Below, in pieces: positions 1 through 8,080 of a stretch of 14,468 nucleotides of DNA. This stretch comes from Pholiota molesta (lineage: Eukaryota; Basidiomycota; Agaricomycetes; Agaricales; Strophariaceae). The first letter of the stretch is position 1; every line of letters begins with the position of its first letter. A model generated the notes under the pieces. The model searched no databases. It saw only the letters and a program-made list of their open reading frames with translations, and had not been told where the DNA came from. Both the position numbers and the translations under genes were made by a program. The stretch covers positions 1-14,468 of the forward strand of contig JACGCK010000563.1 of NCBI GenBank assembly GCA_014925825.1, read 5' to 3'.

Positions 1-818
1 ATCATAAAAACACCAAACACACCACCCCCAACAGATGCCCGTATCCTAGTCCAACTTCTGGAGGGAACTGCAGCTTACAACCCCCAGCCCAGCATCCCCA
101 GCGCGTACACACCGTCTACAGAATGCAGCGCATATGATCAGCACATGCCAAATCAGTATGCCTCGGTGCCATAAGTCGTCGGCATCATCCCACTGAACAC
201 TCGCGAGCCATGCATATATAGCCGAGGACGCGCGCCCCAATACTCTTACTCCCAGACTGCCGGAATGATTGAGCTCGAAAAATCAAATGAAAACTTGCGG
301 TTTGTGGAGCGAGCCAGCTCCAACCAGACCGTCTGGACCTCCGAATAGATGGGAAAGTATAGTTGTATAAGAGATGCTTGACCTACATTATTTAATATCT
401 ACTTCTATACATGCATGAAAGTGCTCCAGACATGTGATGCCACATTAGAACTTGTGGTTCTTGACGCTGATTCATTTCCGTTGATTATGTGTGCCATTTT
501 TGCAAGGTTTTTGAAAGACTGTACAGTGTGTACTGAATAGTTGCCAATTGGCACTGAGGGAGGTGAATGCACTCGCAATTCGAAGCTGGCGAGGGCGAAG
601 GTGAGCTCGAAAGATGTATGTAATCTTCGAGGATTGGTGAAGGAAACTTAAAAGGTAAAAAGTTAGACTGCGCTTGAGAGTGTGGAATTGACATACACCT
701 TGTCTGCTGTACAAAACTCCAAGCCGTGCCGCACCTGGATGAAACTGGGCGTAGACGCACGATCAATGTGTTCCGATGAGTCGAAGAAGAGGAGAGGGAA
801 GAATGAAATGACGCCATT
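1..818. other. gene-free left flank
   Basis: I see no supportable gene here. Short open frames on both strands lack recognisable protein text, splice-linked continuation or a good start context. A TATATA-like string lies near 213-220 with no coding region clearly placed after it. A gene whose body lies to the left could extend into the first few hundred bases as untranslated sequence, but nothing in the sequence shows this. Confidence 0.5.
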
Positions 819-819
819 A

Positions 820-865
820 GGGTGTTTCACGATAGATTAAGTTGGCCGACTTGGGTCCCAACTTG
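820..865 (+). repeat. left terminal inverted repeat of the MITE
   Basis: This 46-bp arm is matched by 1237-1282 on the opposite strand with one difference (A here at 836, G in the other arm). It ends in a CCCAACTTG unit of the internal repeat family. Confidence 0.85.
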
Positions 866-913
866 TGTTCCGACTTTGGTTCCAACTCGACGAAGTTGGG
901 ACCTAAGTTGGAC

Positions 914-943
914 TGCAAATCGTGGGTCGGAGCCCGATTTGCA
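914..943. repeat. hairpin inside the left part of the MITE
   Basis: TGCAAATCG at 914-922 is perfectly complementary to CGATTTGCA at 935-943, with further G/C pairing possible in the 12-nt spacer. It interrupts the CCAACTT array and has no counterpart at the right end, so the element is not a simple foldback. Confidence 0.6.
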
Positions 944-1236
944 CCCCAACTTACCCCCAACTTGACACCCAACTTCGTCATGCTTTTTCCGATGCTGTCC
1001 TTCTCTTGTCTGCTCATGCAGCGCCATCCCCATAAAAATTACATACTTCAGTAGTCCAGCATATCCTTTATTTTATTCTGTATTTAGTCTAATTTGATTT
1101 TGATATGGGAATGAGAAAACTGTAAGTTGCGAAAGTGTCTCGAAATCGAGTTGCATTCCACGTGCATAATTTCGGCCGCCAACTTTGATCCCAACTTGAC
1201 CCCAACTTGACCAAAGTTGGAGACCCAAGTTGGGAC

Positions 1237-1282
1237 CAAGTTGGGACCCAAGTCGGCCAACTTAACCTATCGTGAAACACCC
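1237..1282 (-). repeat. right terminal inverted repeat of the MITE
   Basis: This is the reverse complement of 820-865 with one mismatch in 46 bp. It ends CACCC and is followed by TA, mirroring the left end. Confidence 0.85.
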
Positions 1283-1283
1283 T

Positions 1284-2807
1284 ATTATAAGGAAGCGGCG
1301 CTTAGATATCCACCGAGCATGAAAACCTACTCAAAGTTTCCAATCACTGACATCACCCGCAGCTCGATACCCATAAACCAAGTAGAATTGGATACAGCTT
1401 GGCTGCAGTGCTATCCATCCGGCGCAGTGCAGTGCAAGTCAAAGAAGAGCCATGGGCGTCTGATATTTTCCAGAAGCTGACGAGTCAGTGGAGTTATATG
1501 TGGCGACAGGAGCACTCACGGCAGTCTTTGTACCGTTCCATAATAAGTCAGCAAGAGTAGACGCCTTCGATGCCGAGTGTCCAACGTAAAGCGGCGATTG
1601 TATCAATAGCGCGCTCATGGAGGCTCATAGTCCGATGGGCCCAGTAGTAGAACTGTAGGTATGTCGACAGATACTATCCTAATCCAGGAGTTTGAAAAGT
1701 CACAGGAGTTTGAAATCTTCCTTTACCTCTGTCAGTTTCCAGTATCTCATTCTCAGGTTTTGCATGATGATACATACATACTATACATTAATTAATATAA
1801 AGAAAGATTGGAGAGAATCGGAGTACAGCAAGCAGTGGACGGTGAAAAGACATTCCCATTACACTCAGAGAGGCAATGTAACCAAATGTTGTCCCAGATC
1901 TATGTAGATCGGACTGCTCATTCACCCTCTGAATTTTGGGACAACCTTCCTACATAGCAAGCCATTTGCTATGCAAAACCCTGGACTCAAGGATGTGTTC
2001 ATTCAAATGTTAAATTGGAAAAAGGTCATTTTGTCTTTGCGAAGAGTGACCGACGTGATAGTTTTGTAGCTCCGCCCCAAAGGCAAAACAACTGATGAAA
2101 ATCCTCCTGCACGACCATTGTGGCAGCCGACGGTGCCGGGGCTCGGAATACGAAAATGTTGATGTGACTTTCAGTGACAAGGCTTTCAATCTCGCGATGT
2201 TGTCGACTTTTTACCACCGGGAATGCTCCGCTGTCCACTATGCTTGACCTCTCCACAAGAAATTTTATATTCGAGTAGAAGACAAAAAGCCACATGTGCT
2301 GGTGAAGTTTTAGGGATGGAGGGCCAATGGTTGTGGAGCAATACACTTTCTACCGAAATTGTTCCAAACTCCTGGATTAGGATAGTAGATAGCGCTCGAG
2401 TCTGGCAATGGGAACCTAGGATGGCCGCCGGGCTGTGCGGGCTGTCGGACCAGCTTCGCAGGCAGCGCAACTGAGCAGTGAGAATGATACGAGAACGAGT
2501 GGGGCGCAGAAAACAGGGTTGGCAACCATCTGTTTGTGATTGGTTTTCGATTTTCCATCAGGTTACACTACATTTACTTGCAATGCACCACTGTGGTATG
2601 CGCAGAGGGATACCTTTTCCGCGGATGACTCGTGAAAGAATGTATATGGTGGAGCGCATTCGGAGGCATGTATGTGCGGACCGCAGACGGCGGGTGATGG
2701 AACATTTATAGTGCGTAGTTGGAGACGTGGCTCGGGAGAAATAGACCCTTAGTGCAGGAACCGAGGGTATGACGGAGGCGGATATGTAGCTGGGGAGGTG
2801 TCGGAAG
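1284..2807. other. gene-free stretch with small repeats
   Basis: No gene is supportable. A 13-bp direct repeat CAGGAGTTTGAAA occurs at 1685-1697 and 1703-1715. Two inverted repeats sit at 1888-1973 and are listed separately. Around 2026-2558 overlapping frames of 80-106 codons are open on both strands, but none gives a recognisable family or a consistent exon chain. I leave them unannotated. The right part (about 2700-2807) is GC-rich and leads into the promoter of the long Hsp20 gene. Confidence 0.45.
1888..1973. repeat. two adjacent inverted repeats
   Basis: GTTGTCCCA at 1888-1896 pairs with TGGGACAAC at 1937-1945 across 40 nt. Immediately after it, CATAGCAA at 1953-1960 pairs with TTGCTATG at 1966-1973 across a 5-nt loop, a compact hairpin. 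No open reading frame or element boundary explains them. Confidence 0.5.
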
Positions 2808-2892
2808 CGCCTTATAAGGCGAAATGACGTGAAGGGCGGGCCAGGGGCAGTGGCCTTGGCAGCGCTATTAATAGGATGCGGAGGTGACGTCA
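2808..2892 (+). promoter_or_regulatory. promoter region of the long Hsp20 gene: CArG box, two TGACGT motifs, STRE core
   Basis: A perfect 14-bp palindrome at 2808-2821 contains CCTTATAAGG (2810-2819), which fits the CC(A/T)6GG CArG box bound by SRF/Mcm1-class MADS proteins. Its TTATAA could alternatively serve as a TATA element. TGACGT follows at 2825-2830, an AGGGG stress-response core at 2843-2847, and the full palindromic CRE TGACGTCA at 2885-2892. All lie 80-165 bp upstream of the proposed start at 2972, the usual distance for fungal core and proximal promoter elements. Binding is inferred from consensus matches only. Confidence 0.45.
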
Positions 2893-2971
2893 TGAGGGCC
2901 GGATGGGGACACTGGCTCGGAGCAGTTTGGTTGGGAGCAAACCGGCCATCTGTTCTTTCCCAACGACCACC

Positions 2972-4636
2972 ATGACCCAACGCCAGCAGCAGCGCTCCCC
3001 GTCCCCCACCGCTCAAATACAGCCCAGTCAACGTCCCCCAACGTCAACCGCGGCCCCTACTCAAAGCGCCACGCCTCCTTCAACTCCCCCAGAGAAGTCC
3101 CCCTCCCCTCGCCCTCCGGCGTCCACTCAGAAAACGTCTTCCCCTTCTTCCCCTCCACCAAATCATTCGATCTGGACTCCCAGCACTCGCCCACCGTGTC
3201 GCCCCAGCACACCCCCCTGCCCTTTGGCCAGTTCCGCACCCAAGATGCCTCCTCGCTCTCCCAGCTTCCGAGGCAGCAGATGAATATGAAGCTTACCCAG
3301 GACGACTCGTCCATTGCTTCGCGCAGACATAAGCGAAATCACTCTCGCCAGGCCTCTTTCGGCCCAAGCTCGGCCATTGCATCCCAGCTTGCGGACAGTC
3401 TGCGCTCAGATCACAGCGTACCGAGTTCCACCCCAGCAGCTGCCGAGTCTACCACGATTTTCCCTGCACGCCCATCATCTCTCGCCGAGACTTATTCACT
3501 CTCTTATTCATCTGCTCAGAGCTCCATGCCTACCTCTCTTGACAGGTATTCCTCATCCAGTCTCCCTATCCCTTCCCAGATTCCCTTTTATGCTCTGCCA
3601 AAGGCAAATCCCCCTCCCAACCATATTCCCTCATCCACGCAACCCCCACCATCTGAATCATCGCAACCATCACCCGTAGAGATGCACTCGGGATCCTCAT
3701 TCCCCGTTCCGTCACATCGGCCCGGTCTCCGTTGTCCCTCTGTTAATTCGGAGCCCACTTCATCATCGAGTTCCTCGTCCTCGTCTTCGTCCCGTAGCGA
3801 TGCTTCAGTTGTAACCACCAACTCCAGCTTACTCTCCGAGTCTCCTACAGAAAAACCATCCCCTGCTCCACTTTCACCCCGTGGCGTCCCAGATGAGTCC
3901 CAGCGTCAACTAAGCAGTGTGTCTGAGTCACAACCCGTCCCTCGGCCCATTTCGCCGTTCCGTGCTCCACGGCCGCCCCCGCCCCAGCCCCGCACGCCTG
4001 CATTAGAAGGAACCGCTATGCGGCGCTTCATGACGCCATCCCAGCTGCAGAGCGCGTCGCCCTTGTCCGCACTCTCCAGCCCCGCTGCGTCCGGCGCTGC
4101 CGACTTCTCATCTACGTCTGTTATGGCGCTCTTAGAATCTGACCAGTATCCGCCGCCAGAGCCCCCGACCATACTCCCGCCTGACCCGACGCACGACGTC
4201 ACTGAAGCTTCGGAGGTGCATAATCGGGCACCGTACATGCCGTTCCTAAGCCATGTGCTGCCGCCACCCGATAGTTGGATCCAGGTGGAGAGTACGCACA
4301 GCGAGTACAAGCTATTGGTGCGGCTGCCGGGTTTTTCGCGCGAGGGCATCACTCTGGCATCGAAGCGGAGAAGGATACTGCATATCGTGGCGGATAGTTG
4401 GGAAAACGGAGGTGGTGAGTGTTTTTGCTTATCTCTATTCTTCCCCTCAAAATAACGGTTCTTCTTTTGTTGATTTTTCAGGCCACTTTGAGCGCAGAAT
4501 TTCGTTTGGATACGATGCGGATCTCGCACAGGTGCGCGCCGAGTTCGACGGCGTCATGCTTCGTATTGCGATTCCGCGACGAGTGTCACCGATTACGTGG
4601 AATGCGAACGCCAGCTCGCGCATGGGCAGGATATGA
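2972..4636 (+). CDS. long Hsp20/alpha-crystallin-domain protein with disordered N-terminal tail
   Basis: Predicted small heat-shock-type chaperone: the alpha-crystallin fold binds unfolding proteins and assembles oligomers, usually in the cytosol or nucleus. Exon 1 ends at 4414, a 67-nt intron (GTGAGT...TTTTTCAG, 4415-4481, phase 1) follows, and exon 2 ends with TGA at 4634-4636. The domain covers about the last 100 residues: EYKLLVRLPGF, RRRILHIVADSW, GGHFERRISFGYDADL and MLRIAIPRR are typical ACD strands. Upstream lie about 400 residues rich in Ser and Pro, with a 12-Ser run near 3760-3792 and no predicted fold.

The start is uncertain. ATG 2972 has the best context (ACCACCATG after a pyrimidine tract), but its frame differs from the main frame, which is open from 2896 and has its first ATG only at 3280. 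A 50-nt intron 3043-3092 (GTCAAC...CCCCCAG) would join the frames and give about 515 aa; a one-base assembly error would also do so. ATG 3280 alone gives 429 aa. A paralogue lies at 11089-11717. Confidence 0.8.
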
Positions 4637-6535
4637 TCACATTGACATGTATCCCTCGCGACGCGCATCGAAGCCTTGTAGAAGTATCTGAAGACGAAAA
4701 TCGTTTTGAACGCCCACCTTCGAAGTTGAGACTTCCCAGGCGCTTCGTGCGCATTTGAACGCACTTATTTATTCTTGGGTGATTTGGAGCTTTTAGATTC
4801 TATTCAATCTCCCATTACTTCGGATTCCCAATGGACGGTTTTCCGTATACCATCACCTCCCAATACCTCTCATCCAACACATCCATTAATACTTGCAACA
4901 ACCCTCGCAGCCCATAAAACACACCACATCAAGAATTGTATCTTATTTCACATGGTACCCGCTCCTCAAGAGCGTTGCTGACTCGTCTTTACAGCACCTT
5001 GGACTTTGGGGCGCTTGTAAATGTATTTTTCCTGTATCGCTATTTTGCCTACTGCCTATCATCGTCTACTGTCTGTCGCTTCCCTGCTTTTTTTATAGGC
5101 GCGCCTGTGGTTTAATTTCTCGTCTAGCTGACTATATAGCGTCGGTTGTGGGATCTGGATTCAGGTTTCTGGCGCGCACGGATTCGCATCCATCATCATG
5201 CATCATTATCCATCATCATCATCATATTCTCTATCATATCAACCTACGTCTCGCTCGCATTGTTATACTAATATCATCGTTTTTGTTGCATCAATAAACC
5301 CTGTTGCTTTGCAAGCGTATACTTATGTGTGTGGTTCAGCTCTTCTGGCCATCTAGCGTCTAGCCGACAAGGCATTTCCTACATGATATATACATGTCAT
5401 ATCACACCACCGCGCCAGTACTTCCCGTTTGCGCCTATACCGTTTTAGTCAAGTTTTAGTTATGTCCCAGGTGCACGCTGCAAGCTTCCGAACTCCTGCA
5501 GGCTTCGCACTCCACATTCGCACCACAATACGCCGTCGCTTCCCCACCGCAAGCCCCCGAGTGCACCCATCGTTATTCATCTCCTTGTATTGGTGGGGCG
5601 CAATGTATGCACTTCGCCCCTTGGTGCCATAATTCATCGCAGTCTGCGCACTTTCCTAGATTTCTTTCTTTCTTTCAGTTCTTCTCTTGGTGTACATTTG
5701 TGGAGCAGAGCTGCCCCGCTCCACGCCGTTTCGAAGCTAGCGCCCGGTCCCATCACCTGAACTGCCAGCGCCGGCCCACTGCCGTCCCTCCCGCGAAGTT
5801 TTACCCCTCATGCTTATGGCCCTCGTCAGCCCTGACCCTGCTTGCAAACAGAACTCCCTAAGTTATGCACCCTGAGCAGCAGCGAGGCGCCCAGGTGTAT
5901 GCGCAGGAAAAATACGAATCGTACCACCTCGTACTACCCGGAACTTCGCTCCGTCCGGTGGCTGCTCGCCTGTTATGTGCTATATCGTGACAACAATAAT
6001 ACATGAGCAAAGCGAACGAACCGAGCACCTGTCGCATTCGTGCGGGTTTGCTCGTGCTGTGTTGTTTGATTGGTTTGTCTGTGGGTCAATCTGGGCGTGT
6101 CTGGGTCTGCCTTGAATGGGGATGCGTACGAGGTGCGTTCGATAAGGCGCTCGGCCGACAAGTGCATGCGTGAAACTTGGAAGAACCTTCGCCATAACAT
6201 TCAATATTTTGGGGATTTCCTGTTCAACCTACATATTAATTTTTCTGCAGATCATAATGACACCAAACCAAACGGGAATTGGTCTGAGATATGAAAGCCG
6301 GAGCGACAAAAGGCAGAAAGGAGGGCGCGTTAGAAAACGCGCAACATCGCCAGAGCGCGCTGCGTATTAAATAGACACGTGACTCTGAATCAACACTTAC
6401 TTTATTTGGACCAACGTTGCGCGCGGCGCTAAGGTCAGCGAACGCAATCATGGACCATGGCAAGACCATGGTCATGCCATTGCCAAACCTCCAATATTCT
6501 AATTTAATCATTCACAGAGTCTCAGAGTCCTGTCC
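4637..6535. other. 3' region of the long Hsp20 gene and gene-free spacer
   Basis: The first several hundred bases probably include the 3' untranslated region; an AATAAA occurs at 5293-5298, though this is far from the stop at 4636. Open frames here, including one of 134 codons that reads through a CAT microsatellite as poly-His, lack family similarity. GACCATGG at 6453-6460 and CCATGGTC at 6466-6473 form a short inverted repeat. TATTAAATA near 6364-6372 and a CACGTG E-box at 6376-6381 could be promoter elements for the small ORF at 6536, but this is weak. Confidence 0.4.
5187..5225. repeat. imperfect CAT/ATC microsatellite
   Basis: About 39 bp are made almost entirely of CAT units, with interruptions at the GCATCATTATC portion. 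It lies in non-coding sequence after the long Hsp20 gene and explains the His run in the overlapping open frame. Confidence 0.8.
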
Positions 6536-6826
6536 ATGGCCTATGATACGAAGTATATTGCTTGCCGCTTGTCAGACCCGGTCCTATCGATTGCGAATGC
6601 CGGCACGAGGGCCTTATTTAATACCGTATGCCTGCCTTATGCCCTCGAAGTGTACAAAGAGCAATGGTCCGGCTATCATAGGTTTCTACAAAAATCGGGG
6701 AAACTAGTCATAACTCACAAGGAGCTTCGGTACATCGTACTTCCATGTACACGAAATAAAAAGATGATTTACTACCTGGACCACGCTACCTATATGGACC
6801 GTCTTCGCTCACTGGCAGCGGATTGA
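6536..6826 (+). CDS. doubtful small hypothetical protein (96 aa)
   Basis: I do not recognise this protein. It opens with MAYDTKYIACRLSDP and ends YMDRLRSLAAD; it has mixed charged and aromatic residues rather than low-complexity text, no signal peptide and no membrane segment. The start ATGGCC has an acceptable context (TCCATGG). An intron-like acceptor (AATCATTCACAG) lies just upstream, so the ORF could be a 3' exon of something larger, but I find no matching upstream coding exon. The surrounding 3 kb is otherwise gene-free. It may equally be a chance open frame. Confidence 0.2.
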   Translation: MAYDTKYIACRLSDPVLSIANAGTRALFNTVCLPYALEVYKEQWSGYHRFLQKSGKLVITHKELRYIVLPCTRNKKMIYYLDHATYMDRLRSLAAD

Positions 6827-7308
6827 CTCTGGCATTGTTGCAAAAATACAATCCTTCTGCGAGGCTTTTTTTGTATTCCTTATGCGCCTCGAATCTCACC
6901 ATAAGTAGGATAATGTCCCCTTTCTGTGGCCATAAACAATGCCCGTTGCTGAGAGCGACAGTTTAGAATTCGAGGACCATTTTGTAGATATTTGCTCCTT
7001 TGATCTTTTGCCATTCAAGTTCTGGTGCAACATAACCTTAGACCTTACTCAAACGCAAGGCTTGGAAAGTTAAACCCAATCTTTATTCTGATGCATTTTG
7101 CTGGCTGGGTCACTGTGCCCCCTTTGGAGACCCAGATTGCTAGTACTTACATCTCTTCTTTTCTTCATAAGCAGTCAACGAATAAGTATACTGATTGGTA
7201 AGCCATTGGCACCTCAGATGCTTTAGTTTGCTCGAAGAAGTTTTCTCCGTGAAAAATGTAATGATACAGGAATGGGGCATCCTAGCCTGCCTACATTCAT
7301 CTGCTTAC
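6827..7308. other. gene-free spacer
   Basis: AT-rich sequence without a supportable open frame, RNA gene or repeat on either strand. Confidence 0.45.
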
Positions 7309-7703
7309 ATGTGTCAATAAGGCGAATAGAACAAGTGAGTTCAAGAGCCTCTCCACCACCTCGTCGGCACTTGCGCCATCCCTTGGAGCAGATATACCTC
7401 TGGTATACCCATAGCTACATGTGCCGCATGACAGCTCCATGTCAGACTCAGATAAGCATCAGCGAATCCAAAAAAACCAAGAATTGAAGCAAGAAGACGA
7501 AGCCCCCTTCGGGTGTCACTTGCGATGGGAGTAGTATCATCGTAGAGGTGGATACAGTGTTGTTCAGGTGTTATCCACGGAAGATTCATAACACGATATT
7601 TTTGTGGAAATGATGAACATCTACACAGGCAGCCCCGAAAAGTGCACGCATTAGGCTGTTTGAGTCGCAACGAGAGGTGCATTGGGATAGGGTTCGTTAT
7701 CAT
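7309..7703 (-). pseudogene. possible relic of a fungal multi-pass membrane protein (DUF6534-like)
   Basis: Read on the minus strand, about 7380-7500 gives a hydrophobic text (LLASILGFFGFADAYLSLTW) and, in a different frame about 7313-7372, SADEVVERLLNSLVLFALLT. The order of a hydrophobic helix with an Ala-Asp pair, then a hydrophilic DEVVERL segment, then another helix resembles the C-terminal half of the DUF6534 membrane proteins common in mushroom-forming fungi. The pieces lie in different frames, no convincing intron joins them, and the N-terminal helices and a start are absent. If real it is a decayed fragment. The resemblance is from memory and weak; chance hydrophobic text is a serious alternative. 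Confidence 0.2.
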
Positions 7704-8080
7704 CTGCTAAGTGATCCAAATCATGGTGCACAAAGCTGTGGAACATTCCAAATTCTAGGTCGGGCGTTACTGTTATACTTATATCGCTACAATCCCTCCA
7801 TAAACCAAAGAAGACCATCGAAGGCTTGGCGTGTACGAATACATTGTCCAAAAAGATTCCATCTTACTTGAAGGTTATGTGTCTTTCCCAGCGTTTTAAG
7901 AAAACGAAGTCATTCAGGCATGGGGCACCAAGGTCTCTAAAAGTATGTATTCCCAAGTCAGATATACGTAAGAAAGCAGGAGTATGGGGTGAAACATCTT
8001 ACTATAATTATGTGCCTTCCTTCCCTGAAGAAGGAAGCACATGGACACAGTGGGTTTACGGGCATTGTTTTTGGAAAGGT
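7704..8080. other. spacer downstream of AFG1
   Basis: This lies 3' of the AFG1-type gene on its own strand. Open frames on both strands give no recognisable protein. The plus-strand frame starting at 7826 runs into antisense of the AFG1 final exon and is a shadow there. Confidence 0.4.

Larger units (their letters stand above)
820..1282. mobile_element. MITE-like non-autonomous DNA transposon with 46-bp terminal inverted repeats
   Basis: Both ends carry the same sequence in inverted orientation, beginning GGGTGTTTCACGATAG and differing at one position over 46 bp (820-865 against 1237-1282). The flanks are TA on both sides (818-819 and 1283-1284), which would suit a Tc1/mariner-type target duplication. 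If one flanking A/T is counted as element, the flanks instead give a 3-bp ATT duplication, closer to the PIF/Harbinger habit, so the superfamily is undecided. The 463-bp body holds no transposase; its open frames simply read through the repeats. CCAACTT/AAGTTGG recurs about 14 times in the two outer thirds, in both orientations, as subterminal transposase-binding repeats often do. The middle (about 975-1170) is unique and AT-richer. The near-identical ends suggest fairly recent insertion. Confidence 0.8.

Noticed and set aside
842..1054. Open frames across the MITE on both strands
   Set aside because: They are translations of the CCAACTT repeat array and terminal repeats, with repeated LGPK/NLTPN-type text and no transposase motif.
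2026..2558. Overlapping frames of 80-106 codons on both strands
   Set aside because: No family resemblance, no consistent splice chain, and the frames compete with each other; most likely chance.
2558..3031. 157-codon minus-strand frame
   Set aside because: It runs antisense through the promoter and 5' end of the long Hsp20 gene and has no recognisable content.
2903..3283. Plus-strand Pro/Ser-rich 126-codon frame as a separate protein
   Set aside because: It overlaps the Hsp20 coding frame; only its part from ATG 2972 is likely used, as the first exon. Its low-complexity text is what a shifted frame of Ser/Pro codons yields.
4893..5297. 134-codon frame with a His run
   Set aside because: The His run is the CAT microsatellite and the rest lacks similarity; it lies in the 3' spacer of the Hsp20 gene.
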